DNA of 64,000 nt from JBDIVL01 sp039794405. Its GTDB lineage: Bacteria; Planctomycetota; Brocadiia; Brocadiales; Brocadiaceae. The notes under the pieces were generated by a model, which had not been told where the DNA came from, searched no databases, and was given only the letters and a program-made list of their open reading frames with translations. Positions 1 through 9,487 of the stretch are shown one piece after another (the stretch's first letter is position 1; each line of letters opens with the position of its first letter). Location: contig JBDIVL010000011.1 of NCBI GenBank assembly GCA_039794405.1, forward strand, positions 31,183-95,182, in the 5' to 3' direction. The translations under genes and the position numbers were made by a program.

Positions 1-68
1 CCCGGATTGGCGCCTGGCATATGGAACACCCCAAAGCGTTTCGGTTCAATCGGGGACGATTGAACCAT
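1..68. repeat. Half of a double-hairpin intergenic repeat (GGTTCAATCG family)
   Basis: The window opens inside a copy of a repeat found many times here. A conserved spacer (GCCTGGCATATGGAACACC) leads into the hairpin GGTTCAATCG-GGGA-CGATTGAACC at 45-68. The other hairpin of the pair lies outside the window. Confidence 0.7.
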
Positions 69-122
69 CTCTGAGAAAAGGAGAAATTTCTCCACAGTTT
101 TTCTGTTTATTCTTTATAAGGA

Positions 123-139
123 GTAAGCAGACTGCTTAC
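123..139. promoter_or_regulatory. 17-bp palindrome upstream of pepA
   Basis: Perfect inverted repeat GTAAGCAG-A-CTGCTTAC, 78 bases before the pepA start and just after an AT-rich stretch that could hold a promoter. It could be an operator or a small RNA hairpin. Only the symmetry is visible; no regulator is identified. Confidence 0.3.
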
Positions 140-216
140 CGCCCGTTTTCCCATCATCTGCGATCTCAGCGTTTTCCAGCGATGGGCTGAACTGCTACCA
201 AAATTCTGAGGAATTT

Positions 217-1755
217 ATGAACATTGATATAAAAATCGGAAGTACTGAAAAAGAGCCTGCAGAAGTATTAGTTTTTTATTTATACGAGGATACCAAAGCG
301 ATCGATAATTCGCTCACCTATTACGATAATGCATTAAACAAATCAGTGTCTGAACTGATAAAGAAAAAAGAATTTATCGCTAAGCTTAATAAAACAACGA
401 TTTTGTTTACCTATGGAAAAACACCAGCCAAACGTATCATGCTCGTAGGCCTTGGAATGAAAAAAGACATATCTATGGATAAAATAAGACAGGCTGCAGG
501 CACCACGGCAAGTACTGTACGCGGCATGGGTATTGATAAGATTACCAGTGTAATAGATTCGATTGGAATACCCGATATAACACCAGGCGAATGGTATCAA
601 GCCTATGTTGAAGGGTTCATACTTGCCCTCTATAGCTTTCAAAAATATAAATATACTCCACCGGAAGAACAAAAGGAACTTAAAAACCTTACACTCCTCT
701 TGTCTAACAAAGAAGCGATAAGGCCTGTCCAGGTGGCGGTTAAGAACGGACAAACCATTGCAGACGCCGTCTATTTTACCCGTGATCTGATTAATACACC
801 GGCACAGGATAAATCTCCAACCGTTTTAGCTGATATTGCAAAAAAATTGGCCAGAGAATTGGATATTCACTGCAAGGTACTATCCAAACCCGAACTAAAA
901 AAACTCAATATGGGAGGCTTGCTTGGTGTTTCTCAAGGTAGCAGTCAGCCACCCAAATTTATCATCCTCGAGTACAATGCGCGGGCAAAAAAACAAGACA
1001 CGATAGTACTCGTAGGAAAAGGAATTACCTTTGACGCAGGTGGAATTTGTTTAAAACAGGCCAAAGATATGGACCAAATGAAAAGTGACATGTCCGGAGG
1101 TGCTGCTGTAATGGGTGCCATTCAGGCTATATCCAGAATGAAGTTACCTCAACATGTCGTCGGTCTCATACCATGTGCTGAAAATATGCCCAGTGGTTCG
1201 GCGATCAAACCCGGTGATATTATTAAATTCTATTCAGGTAAAACCGCAGAGGTAGTAAATACTGATGCAGAGGGTCGCCTTATCCTTGCAGATGCCCTGG
1301 GATATGCGGAAAAGTATAAACCCAATGCAGTAATTGATCTCGCTACCCTTACAGGGTCTTGTGTGGTCGCTCTCGGCAATATTGTCACCGGCATGATGGG
1401 AAATAACGAAGAACTGAAAAAAAGAGTCAAAATGGCCGGGGAGAAATCGTGGGAAAGGGTCTGGGAACTTCCTCTCTGGGATGAATATCAGGAGCAAATC
1501 AAAAGCGATATTGCAGACATCAAAAATACTGGTGGACCTTATGCAGGTGCTATAACAGCTGCCTGTTTCTTAAGTAAATTTACTGAAAAATATCCCTGGG
1601 TGCATCTTGATATTGCTGGTACATCGTGGTGTGATAAAAACAAACCTTGTACCCAAAAGGGTGCTACAGGTGTTGGAGTCAGGCTACTCGTGCAGCTTAT
1701 CCAGAATTGGACTCTTTTCCCACGCGAAAGACTTGCCCTTAAATCTTCCTTTTGA
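217..1755 (+). CDS. pepA: Leucyl aminopeptidase, M17 family (PepA)
   Basis: Cytosolic zinc/manganese exopeptidase that removes N-terminal residues from peptides. The M17 catalytic half is clear: a KGITFDAGG segment near residues 268-276, KSDMSGGAAV shortly after it, and the family signature NTDAEGRL at about 348-355, which supplies metal-binding Asp and Glu. The length of 512 residues is normal for the family, with a less conserved N-terminal domain over roughly 1-190. The ATG start follows a gap of over 200 bases and the gene appears monocistronic. A repeat-derived hairpin with a T-run just downstream probably ends transcription. Some PepA proteins also bind DNA; nothing here tests that. Confidence 0.96.
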   Translation: MNIDIKIGSTEKEPAEVLVFYLYEDTKAIDNSLTYYDNALNKSVSELIKKKEFIAKLNKTTILFTYGKTPAKRIMLVGLGMKKDISMDKIRQAAGTTASTVRGMGIDKITSVIDSIGIPDITPGEWYQAYVEGFILALYSFQKYKYTPPEEQKELKNLTLLLSNKEAIRPVQVAVKNGQTIADAVYFTRDLINTPAQDKSPTVLADIAKKLARELDIHCKVLSKPELKKLNMGGLLGVSQGSSQPPKFIILEYNARAKKQDTIVLVGKGITFDAGGICLKQAKDMDQMKSDMSGGAAVMGAIQAISRMKLPQHVVGLIPCAENMPSGSAIKPGDIIKFYSGKTAEVVNTDAEGRLILADALGYAEKYKPNAVIDLATLTGSCVVALGNIVTGMMGNNEELKKRVKMAGEKSWERVWELPLWDEYQEQIKSDIADIKNTGGPYAGAITAACFLSKFTEKYPWVHLDIAGTSWCDKNKPCTQKGATGVGVRLLVQLIQNWTLFPRERLALKSSF

Positions 1756-1842
1756 TTATACCTACACATATCTCTGACGCAGCAATAAACAAAAACGGAG
1801 CAGTGGAGTAATGGAAATTTATTGAAGAATGGGTTAAATTAG

Positions 1843-1882
1843 GTTGGGTTTTAAAAGGCAAAGACCCAACGACTTTTTTTTA
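1843..1882 (+). terminator. Repeat-derived hairpin plus T-run after pepA
   Basis: GTTGGGTTTT pairs with AAGACCCAAC and is followed by an eight- to ten-T run, the form of a rho-independent terminator. The same hairpin (GTTGGGTTTTA...AAACCCAACGACTTTTT) recurs at 7876, 8165, 10346 and 51158, so the terminator belongs to a dispersed repeat. Confidence 0.6.
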
Positions 1883-2036
1883 CCTACCCCTAAGATCTCC
1901 CCAAGAGGGGACTTTTCGATTCCCCTTTTGAGAGAGGCAGGGGTGTGTTTATTCATTGCTTCACTAATATGCCAAAATTTTTTTGAAAGATAATAAAAAG
2001 ATAGTTTAAAAAAGCTTTTATCCGATATCATTAATT

Positions 2037-4940
2037 ATGCAAAACAAAACGAATCACACGTTAACAAGTCGCAGACAAATTATCCCCTTATCTACCCCTT
2101 CACAGGAAACGGATAAAGAGAAGATAGAAAGCTTGCAAATAAAAGACGTTTTACCGGAACAGCAAAGAAACAATATCATCGCTATCTGTGGCGCCAGGGA
2201 GCACAATTTAAAGGGAATCAACGTTGATATTCCACGAGACAAGCTTGTTGTCATCACGGGCATCAGCGGTTCAGGAAAATCGTCTCTTGCATTTGACACG
2301 ATTTATGCAGAAGGCCAACGCAGATACATCGAAAGCCTTTCGTCTTATGCGCGGCAATTTCTAGATCAAATACAAAAACCCGATGTTGAACTTATAGAGG
2401 GCCTCCCTCCTACCATCGCTATCGAACAGCGCACATGCCCTCCAAGCCCACGCTCCACAGTAGCAACCGTTACAGAAATTTATGATTATCTGCGCTTGCT
2501 CTTTGCAAGAATTGGCACCCCTTATTGTTATCACTGTAAATGTATTATCTCCCGTCAAACTATTGACCAGATAGTACAGAGAATCATGGAATTCCCGCAA
2601 GGGAGCAGAATTATGCTGCTTGCGCCGCTCATTAAAGGGAAAAAAGGTGAACACCGGGAAATATTTCAATCGATAGTACAAAAAGGCTTTGTGCGTGCCC
2701 GTGTTGATAATACCATTATCGATCTTAAAACAATCCCGAAATTAGCAAGGTACAAAACCCATGAGATCGATGTAGTTGTTGACCGGTTAGTGATAAAAAA
2801 GGACATCCAGTCGCGCCTCTACGATTCTATCGAAACTTGTTTAGAACTTGGTGAAAGGGTAATGCTGGTAAGCCAGGAGCACGAGAAATCATGGATAGAC
2901 CATATTTTCAGCGAACGATATGCGTGTCCGGAATGTGGAAGAGGTTATGAAGAACTTACGCCGCGCATGTTTTCATTTAACAGCCCTTATGGTACCTGTC
3001 CCGATTGCGATGGCCTGGGGAATACCCTTGACTTTGACCCGGATTTGATTATCCCTGATAAAAAGATTAGCATTAAAGATGGTGCTATCGGTGCCTGGCA
3101 AAATTGGGGATCACTAACCCAAACCCACTATGATAACCAAATCAAGATATTCTCAAAAACCTTCTCAATCTCCTTAAGCACACCATTTATCAAGTTATCA
3201 AAAGAAATCCAGGATGCCCTCCTCTTCGGCACAAAGGATTTTGAAGGGGTAATCCCGAATCTCAAACGCATTTACGAGAAAACGGACAGCGAACGCATCC
3301 ACAAGCGCCTTTCCACGTACATGGACTACAGAACCTGTACTACCTGTAGAGGGGCACGACTACGGCCTGAGTCCCTTTCTGTAAAAATCAATAATAAATC
3401 CATTCATGAGATTATGGATCTCAATGTCGGAGATGCCCTGCAATTCTTTAAAAATCTGAAAGTACACGGACAGCAAGCGGTCATCTCAAAACAAATTTTA
3501 AAGGAGATACAGGACAGACTTTGCTTTATGCTTGATGTCGGATTGCATTATTTAACCCTGGGACGCAGCAGCGATACCCTGTCCGGAGGTGAGGCGCAGA
3601 GAACCCATCTCGCCAAGCAAGTCGGTTCTGGTCTTGTTGGTATTTGCTATGTACTTGACGAACCAACGATAGGACTCCATCCAAGGGACAACGAACGGCT
3701 CCTGAAAACATTACAGGCACTGCGGGATAACGGAAATACCGTTATTCTTGTAGAACATGACGAACACACCATTCGCAATGCGGACTATATCATCGACCTC
3801 GGTCCCGGAGCAGGTGAACGGGGCGGTAGTGTCGTTGCTCAGGGTACACTGAAAGAAATTTCCAGCAACCCCGGTTCATTAACCGGCCAGTATCTCAATC
3901 AAACCTTGAAAATCGAACTTCCCGGTAAAAGAAGGAATAGAGAATTGAAGAATTCTCTTGAGATACGAGGAGCAAGAGAGCATAATCTGAAATCTATTTG
4001 TGTAAAAATCCCCTTAAAAACATTTTGCTGTATCACCGGGGTATCCGGATCCGGGAAAAGTACCCTGGTCAATAATATCCTCCACCGTGCTCTTGCGAAA
4101 CTACTCCATGGGAGCCATCAGCATCCCGGAGAACATGATAAAATCGTTGGCATAGAACATATAGATAAAGTCATAGAGATAGACCAATCGCCCATTGGAC
4201 GTACACCCCGCTCAAACCCCGCTACTTACACCAGGGCATTTGATTTAATACGATCCCTCTTTGCACAGACAAAAGAAGCAAAGATTCGTGGTTATGCTGC
4301 GGGAAGATACAGCTTCAATATCAGCGGTGGACGGTGTGAGGACTGCAAAGGACAAGGAACCAAAAAGGTAGAAATGCATTTTTTGCCTGATATGTATGTC
4401 ACCTGCGAAGAATGTAAGGGAAAAAGATATAACAAAGCAACCCTGGAAGTTACTTATAAAGATAAAAATATTTCAGACGTCCTTGATATGCGCGTTGAAG
4501 AGGCCTGCCAATTCTTCAAAAACGTCCCCAAAATTGATCGCATTTTAAGAACACTCAGGGACGTTGGGCTAGGATATATCAAACTAGGACAATCAAGCAC
4601 CTCACTGTCTGGCGGTGAATCACAAAGGATAAAGCTTGCCACCGAACTCTCAAGGCAGGCAACGGGAAAAACACTCTATATCCTTGATGAACCTACAACA
4701 GGTCTCCATTTTGCCGACATACAGCAACTCTTGAAAATACTGCACCGGCTTGTAGATCTTGGCAATACGGTACTGGTAATAGAGCACAACCTGGATGTTA
4801 TCAAAACAGCAGATTACATTATCGACCTTGGACCGGAGGGAGGAGACCATGGCGGCGAAGTCGTTGCTAAAGGCACACCTGAACAAATAGCTAAAGTTGA
4901 ACGGTCTTATACGGGAAGGTTTTTGAAAAAAGTCATTTGA
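2037..4940 (+). CDS. uvrA: Excinuclease ABC subunit A (UvrA)
   Basis: Damage-recognition ATPase of nucleotide excision repair; acts as a dimer that loads UvrB. Two ABC modules are visible: Walker A GISGSGKSS near residue 75 and GVSGSGKST near 668, with signature motifs LSGGEAQR near 515 and LSGGESQR near 857. Zinc-binding CxxC pairs are present (CPECGRGY with CPDCDGLG; CEDCKGQG with CEECKGKR). At 967 residues it is slightly long because about 45 polar residues precede the conserved start (IIAICGAREHNLKGI). The first ATG after a stop-rich gap was used; a later internal start is possible. It is followed by mobile-element debris and stands alone. Confidence 0.97.
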   Translation: MQNKTNHTLTSRRQIIPLSTPSQETDKEKIESLQIKDVLPEQQRNNIIAICGAREHNLKGINVDIPRDKLVVITGISGSGKSSLAFDTIYAEGQRRYIESLSSYARQFLDQIQKPDVELIEGLPPTIAIEQRTCPPSPRSTVATVTEIYDYLRLLFARIGTPYCYHCKCIISRQTIDQIVQRIMEFPQGSRIMLLAPLIKGKKGEHREIFQSIVQKGFVRARVDNTIIDLKTIPKLARYKTHEIDVVVDRLVIKKDIQSRLYDSIETCLELGERVMLVSQEHEKSWIDHIFSERYACPECGRGYEELTPRMFSFNSPYGTCPDCDGLGNTLDFDPDLIIPDKKISIKDGAIGAWQNWGSLTQTHYDNQIKIFSKTFSISLSTPFIKLSKEIQDALLFGTKDFEGVIPNLKRIYEKTDSERIHKRLSTYMDYRTCTTCRGARLRPESLSVKINNKSIHEIMDLNVGDALQFFKNLKVHGQQAVISKQILKEIQDRLCFMLDVGLHYLTLGRSSDTLSGGEAQRTHLAKQVGSGLVGICYVLDEPTIGLHPRDNERLLKTLQALRDNGNTVILVEHDEHTIRNADYIIDLGPGAGERGGSVVAQGTLKEISSNPGSLTGQYLNQTLKIELPGKRRNRELKNSLEIRGAREHNLKSICVKIPLKTFCCITGVSGSGKSTLVNNILHRALAKLLHGSHQHPGEHDKIVGIEHIDKVIEIDQSPIGRTPRSNPATYTRAFDLIRSLFAQTKEAKIRGYAAGRYSFNISGGRCEDCKGQGTKKVEMHFLPDMYVTCEECKGKRYNKATLEVTYKDKNISDVLDMRVEEACQFFKNVPKIDRILRTLRDVGLGYIKLGQSSTSLSGGESQRIKLATELSRQATGKTLYILDEPTTGLHFADIQQLLKILHRLVDLGNTVLVIEHNLDVIKTADYIIDLGPEGGDHGGEVVAKGTPEQIAKVERSYTGRFLKKVI

Positions 4941-4975
4941 TAAATACCAAAGTTCATGTACAGGAATTTCAGCAT

Positions 4976-5507
4976 TCTGTTGATAGGGGTAGGAAAGGCT
5001 TTCGCCTCCCCTCCCTCAGAACCGTACAGGCGGTCTCCCGCATACGGCTCTCCAGTCAGTGGGTACCCCTTCGGGATTGACAGGCTAACTCATGGGCTGC
5101 GATTATTGTGAACAACCCAAGATTAGCAAAGGAGGGGGCTGTCCCAAAAAGTATCATCGGTGGTGCTGTATACCCACAAAAGCTGTGTTTTAACACCTAT
5201 TTGTGGGGGGAAGACCCTCTATTATAAACGCCTAAGTGGGGAATAAATTTGCAAAAATTACTTTTTAGACGGCCCCTCCTTTCCCCTCTCTCCAGGGTCG
5301 TCAACATGCGCTCTGTCCATACGGATGGTTCTACCCACTTCCATTTCTGCCGTATCTGGTGGGCTTCTCCAACTTGTTTAGGTTCTTCTACCACTGACGT
5401 TGGTCTTTCTTCCTTCCCTATAGACTTCACTCATCCACCTTCCTACCTCCCTTCGCTTTACACCCATTACGGTGCTTCTTTGCTCCTATGGAGGTTCTGA
5501 CTCCTGA
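4976..5507 (-). pseudogene. Group II intron remnant with reverse transcriptase fragment
   Basis: On the minus strand, 5430 to about 5277 encodes a piece resembling the N-terminal part of group II intron reverse transcriptases (WVEPSVWTERMLTTLERG; homologues read roughly WxEASVWTxRMLxxLxxG). It breaks off where the element at 5136-5276 begins. Beyond that element, 5100-4985 on the minus strand carries a hairpin ending in GTACGGTTCTGAGGGAGG, typical of sequence next to intron-encoded RT genes. The polymerase, maturase and endonuclease domains are absent, so this is a dead relic. The identification rests on remembered family sequence. Confidence 0.6.
5136..5276. mobile_element. MITE-like element, copy 1 (GGGGCTGTCC ends)
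   Basis: About 141 bp bounded by imperfect inverted repeats, GGGGCTGTCCCAAAAAGTA on the left and GGGGCCGTCTAAAAAGTA when the right end is read on the other strand. A near-identical second copy lies at 18576-18715. It holds internal inverted repeats (CCCACAAA / TTTGTGGG) and no coding sequence. It interrupts the group II intron reverse transcriptase relic. Confidence 0.75.
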
Positions 5508-5540
5508 GGAAGATCAGGTGGGGGTGGAAAAGCAAGCTAA

Positions 5541-5713
5541 CCCAACTTTCGCAATTCGCTTCTCAAAACTGTTGCTTTTTGTTCCGTATCTCTTTGTAGC
5601 CATTAATATTAAATGGTTATCTCCCAAAACGGTTTGTAGTGCCGACTTTTTTAATGACTCCCTTGAATTTACTGGCTTAGCGGCTTATCCACCCTCGAAT
5701 TGCGAAGGTCGGG
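5541..5713. mobile_element. 173-bp MITE with CTAA target duplication
   Basis: Terminal inverted repeats CCCAACTTTCGCAATTCG and, on the other strand of the right end, CCCGACCTTCGCAATTCG match at 16 of 18 positions. The element is flanked by CTAA on both sides (5537-5540 and 5714-5717). It splits a dispersed repeat whose uninterrupted form, AAGCAAGCTAATCACCCTCC, is present with a single CTAA on the minus strand near 8076-8096 and, nearly identical, near 51347-51367. A 4-bp YTAR-type duplication is typical of IS5-family elements, so an IS5-related transposase is the likely mobilizer. It has no gene. Confidence 0.85.
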
Positions 5714-5849
5714 CTAATCACCCTCCCTTAGTCCCTCCCATCAAGGGAGGGAAAATTTACGTTTTAAGTAGTCGAAGGCGTAATTTGAAATAAAAAGCAT
5801 AAGGTCTGGAAGTGAGAGATGCCCATTCGGTATTTAAACTTTTCACAGT

Positions 5850-5990
5850 TATGGTACTCAAGAGATGAAACCGAACAGTATTTTAGATCGGGTGGCACGG
5901 ACAAACTCGTTTGTCCGTGATGGTTTAATCAAATCGTGGTTCATTTTGTTTTATTATGTGATGTTCGGTTTCATCTGTTGGATGCTATAG
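5850..5990. mobile_element. 141-bp MITE with IS630-type ends
   Basis: The left end TATGGTACTCAAGAGATGAA continues into ACCGAACAG; the right end, read on the other strand, is CTATAGCATCCAACAGATG followed by AAACCGAACAT. The inner TGAAACCGAACA block is shared with both ends of the IS630 remnant at 62667-63657. The flanks are TA-rich, as expected for IS630/Tc1-type insertion. The interior carries a hairpin built on GGCACGGACAAACTCG. It looks like a non-autonomous derivative of that IS. Confidence 0.7.
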
Positions 5991-6176
5991 TTCAATCGTC
6001 CACGATTGAACCGGAACGTTTTGGTACATTTCATGTGCCTGGAGTCAATCCAGGACTTACCGGCTTGCTCTTAACGTGTGGTTCTCGGGATCGAACCAAA
6101 TGTGGAATGTATTATCTCAAAAATAACACCTTTGCGTTTTTTATACTTTTGCGGTGGACAGTTACCGATTTTGCCC

Positions 6177-7841
6177 TTATTCCGTATCCGATGATACCCT
6201 CAATAGCTCATCCAGGGTAGTTTCTCCATTACGGACAGACTCAACTCCGTCCTCCCACAAGGTTTTCGTACCTCTCTTTACGGCTTCTTTCATAATTTCA
6301 CTGGAATCTTTATGCCCAAGAATAAGCCGCCGGATGCCATCATCGACGTATAAAAACTCGGCAATACACTTTCTGCCTTTAAATCCCATATTGTTACATG
6401 CATCACAACCTTTGGGTCTGTATAAACATTCCCCTTCCTTTAATCTGACTGTTTTTTGTAAATCCTCCCCGGGGATATATGCCTCCCGGCATTTCTCACA
6501 TAACTTCCGTACTAACCGTTGTGCAAGAACACCAATGATACATGATGAGATTAAATAGTCCTCCATCCCCATATCCATTAAACGGGTAAAGGCTGATGCT
6601 GAATCATTTGTGTGAAGTGTAGAAAAAACAAGGTGTCCGGTTAAAGAGGCCTGTATCGCAATCGATGCTGTTTCCCGGTCCCTTATTTCACCGATCAGAA
6701 CAACGTCAGGATCATGTCTCAAAATAGAACGGAGGCCGGAGGCAAAAGTCAAATCAATCTGCGGATTCACCTGAATCTGATTGACACCTTCCATGCTGTA
6801 TTCAACAGGGTCCTCAACGGTAATAATCTTTATATCCGGTGCGAGTATCTCCTTAAGCACGGCATACAAGGTCGTTGTTTTTCCGCTTCCTGTGGGCCCG
6901 GTTACAAGCAGCATGCCTTCGGGCTTATTAATCATGCGCCGGAACCTTACCAAAAATTCCTGATTGAACCCGAGCGTCTCTAAATCAAGCATGACGGCGG
7001 TCCTGTCTAAAATCCTCATGACAACGCCCTCGCCATGGCTCATGGGAATAATGGAGACCCTCAAATCAACTTCTTTTCCCGCCACTTTCATCTTGATTCT
7101 GCCGTCCTGGGGGAGCCGCTTTTCGGCGATATTCAGTTTTGCCAGGATTTTAATTCGTGAAATAATGGCATTGTAAATTTCCCGGGGCGGCGGTGTTAGT
7201 TCCCGCAAAACACCATCCACGCGGTACCTTAATCGTGCATTCCTCTCAAAGACCTCCAGGTGGACATCACTTGCACCTACTTCGATTGCCTTCGTTAATA
7301 CACTATTCACAAGCCGTATAACGGGAGCTTCGGATGCCATATCTCGCAGTTGCTCCACATCCTCCATAATCTCTATGCTGGAGGTTACCGTATCCTCTTC
7401 TTTCATTTCTCCTTCATAAAGGGTTTCGAGAGAGGCTAAAATATCCTTCTCACAACCGGCGAAGATACGAACCTGCTTATTCGTCGCTAAAGAAATTGTC
7501 TCCGTCAACAAAGAATCGAACGGGTCTGCAAGGGCGACATCCATCATTCCATCATCTACCTTTAAAGGCAATATGCGGTTTGTTACGAGAAACACTTTTG
7601 GCATACCTTCTACAATCGGGTACTGTTCGTCCTTCTTCTTTTCCCAAATCGGTATTTGCAACAGATTACTATAGGCAAGCCGGAGATCTTCTTCAGAAAT
7701 AGTCCCCAGGTCAATCAGGATACGGCCGAGTTTTTGACCGGTCTGCTTCTGTACCTCAAGGGCACGGTCTAAATCGGCCCTCGTCACCTTACCGATATCG
7801 ATTAAAGCATCGCCGATATTATAGGTAATAGTTTGATTCAT
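6177..7841 (-). CDS. gspE: Type II secretion / type IV pilus assembly ATPase (GspE/PilB)
   Basis: Cytoplasmic hexameric ATPase that powers pseudopilus assembly. An N-terminal MshEN-like region (DRALEVQKQTGQKLGRILID) is followed by the T2SS E core: Walker A GPTGSGKTTTLYAVL, Walker B/Asp-box region DPDVVLIGEIRDRETA, His box FSTLHTND, and a C-terminal tetracysteine zinc site (CEKCR ... CDACN). The reading frame opens at a TTG 21 bases upstream; the ATG at 7841 (MNQTITYNIGDALIDIG) was preferred because the conserved region starts right after it, although neither has a strong ribosome site. It is the last of three minus-strand secretion genes (gspH, gspG, gspE), separated from gspG by about 1 kb of repeats. 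PilB cannot be excluded, but the neighbours favour GspE. Confidence 0.93.
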   Translation of the reverse strand: MNQTITYNIGDALIDIGKVTRADLDRALEVQKQTGQKLGRILIDLGTISEEDLRLAYSNLLQIPIWEKKKDEQYPIVEGMPKVFLVTNRILPLKVDDGMMDVALADPFDSLLTETISLATNKQVRIFAGCEKDILASLETLYEGEMKEEDTVTSSIEIMEDVEQLRDMASEAPVIRLVNSVLTKAIEVGASDVHLEVFERNARLRYRVDGVLRELTPPPREIYNAIISRIKILAKLNIAEKRLPQDGRIKMKVAGKEVDLRVSIIPMSHGEGVVMRILDRTAVMLDLETLGFNQEFLVRFRRMINKPEGMLLVTGPTGSGKTTTLYAVLKEILAPDIKIITVEDPVEYSMEGVNQIQVNPQIDLTFASGLRSILRHDPDVVLIGEIRDRETASIAIQASLTGHLVFSTLHTNDSASAFTRLMDMGMEDYLISSCIIGVLAQRLVRKLCEKCREAYIPGEDLQKTVRLKEGECLYRPKGCDACNNMGFKGRKCIAEFLYVDDGIRRLILGHKDSSEIMKEAVKRGTKTLWEDGVESVRNGETTLDELLRVSSDTE

Positions 7842-7869
7842 AATAAACTCATAAAAATACAATGAAAAA

Positions 7870-8570
7870 TGTTAAATTAGGTTGGGTTTTAAAAGACAAA
7901 ACCCAACGACTTTTTTGTCATTTCGACCGAAGGGAGAAATCTTGACTGCTAAGATTTCTCCCTTCGGTCGAAATGACACAGAGAACATATAACTTTGAAA
8001 TTCCTATACATTAAATTAGGCCTTCGGCAACTTAAACGTAAATTTTCCCTCCCTTGATGGGAGGGATTAAGGGAGGGTGATTAGCTTGCTTTTCCACCCC
8101 CACCTAACCTCCCCCCATCAAGGGGGAGGAAAACTAACAATTTGGATTTCCTATACATTAAATTAGGTTGGGTTTTACAAGACAAAAACCCAACGACTTT
8201 CCTGTCATTTCGACCGAAGGGAGAAATCTTAGCGGTCAAGATTTCTCCTGGAGCCTGTCCTGAGCAAAAGATTTCTCGTCACTTCGTTCCTCGAAATGAC
8301 AAAAAGAGAGGACCGAAATGATACACAGCGAAGGAGTCGAAATGACACGTAGAGGGTATAATTTTGAAATTCCTCAGCATTGAATTAGGCCTTCGGCGAC
8401 TTTTTTATAACATCAACGTAGGGGCGAACCTTGTGTTCGCCCTTGCCCTTCACAATTCAAAACGTTTTCTATTTGTTTCGTCGCCTATTTAGGCGAACAC
8501 AAGTAGGGGCAGGTTTAAAACCTGCCCCTACAACAGAACATTGAAATTCTTAAACATAAATTTATCGTCC
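7870..8570. repeat. Chain of four modular intergenic repeats
   Basis: The 1-kb gap between gspE and gspG holds at least four units head to tail. Units begin TTAAATTAGG, followed either by CCTTCGGCAACTT or by the TTGGGTTTTA hairpin, and end GAAATTCCTATACATTAAAT (7988-8016, 8141-8167, 8365-8390), so the end of one is the start of the next. Payload hairpins differ: one around ATTTCGACCGAAGGGAGAAA, one of GGGAGG/CCTCCC pairs, and one of GGGGCGAACC/GGTTCGCCCC type with a GTAGGGGCAGGTTT palindrome. 8570-8845 has a degenerate copy and no gene. Confidence 0.75.
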
Positions 8571-8845
8571 CGGCAGACTATTCCTCTCCACACTCCATGG
8601 TACAATTTTGCCTCTGAGTTCATTCGTGGTTTACCCACCCCTAAATCGTTCGACTGAGCTCACGACGAAGTCTCCTCCCAGGAGGGAATTTCCTCTATTC
8701 CCCTCTCGATAGAGGCAAAGGGCGTGTTCTTCCAATGGGTATGTCCTCCATAGAATAACTTCGGCAGTTTTTAACATGATAAATATTAGCGCGGTTACGT
8801 AATGTGCTCTTTTATCAGTCTCTGAGGCTACGTCTCTCTAGTCCC

Positions 8846-9283
8846 TTATTCCCAACTTGCCACATCCTTATCCTCTCCGTCTCCACCGGAATTACCGTCT
8901 GCACCGTAGGAAAGAATATCATAGTCCCCATGCTCACCTGGATAAATATACACATAATTATTCCCCCATGGGTCTTTTGGAATAAATTTCTTTTTCAAAT
9001 AGGGTCCTTTCCAATTCATAATCCCCTGTGGCTCTGTTACCAAAGCATCCAAGCCCTGTTCCTGAGTGGGATATTTTGTTGTATCAAGTTTATACATCTC
9101 CAGCGCACTGGAAAAACCCTCAATTTGCTGCTTGGCAACTGTCTGGCGGGATTCACCAACACGGCCAATCATCTTCGGACCTATTAATGCTGCAAGTAAA
9201 CCAATAATAATCATCACAATAAGCAGCTCAAGTAAAGTAAACCCCCCACTTCTTAATAACGGTAAATATCTCTTACTTTTCAT
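8846..9283 (-). CDS. gspG: Type II secretion major pseudopilin GspG
   Basis: Major subunit of the periplasmic pseudopilus. It has the class III signal G|FTLLELLIVMIIIGLLAALIG, cut by prepilin peptidase before Phe with Glu at mature position 5, then the GspG features TKYPTQEQGLDALV and KDPWGNNYVYIYPGEHGDYDILSYGADG, which match the calcium-binding C-terminal region. ATG 9283 was chosen because GGAG lies nine bases before it; an ATG at 9298 adds five residues. It is transcribed with gspH (upstream) and gspE (downstream) on the minus strand, though both gaps contain repeats. Confidence 0.94.
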   Translation of the reverse strand: MKSKRYLPLLRSGGFTLLELLIVMIIIGLLAALIGPKMIGRVGESRQTVAKQQIEGFSSALEMYKLDTTKYPTQEQGLDALVTEPQGIMNWKGPYLKKKFIPKDPWGNNYVYIYPGEHGDYDILSYGADGNSGGDGEDKDVASWE

Positions 9284-9374
9284 TTCCAATCGCTCCATAT
9301 AAGATATAGTTATAAATGGATAGGACGTTCATAAATAAGCTAATCACAGATAAACATGTAATACAGAAAGGTCA

Positions 9375-9406
9375 TGCTTAACCTTAACCTTGGCCTTAGC
9401 ATTAAC
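9375..9406. repeat. Degenerate hexamer tract (CCTTAA type)
   Basis: GCTTAA-CCTTAA-CCTTGG-CCTTAG-CATTAA between gspG and gspH. It is the same 6-bp degenerate repeat as at 53.9-61.2 kb. Confidence 0.6.
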
Positions 9407-9487
9407 CATTGTGCCTCTCTTCCGGCTCGTTCTGGTTAGGCCATTCAAAAGTCGGGTTTTCAAGTCCCATCCTGCACGGCTACATGG

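Noticed and set aside
5488..5793. 101-codon open frame on the plus strand
   Set aside because: It crosses the 173-bp MITE and two halves of a modular repeat and resembles no protein.
7870..8570. CRISPR array
   Set aside because: The region is repetitive, but units are 120-200 bp, differ in length and carry hairpin payloads. There are no short constant repeats with unique spacers and no cas genes.
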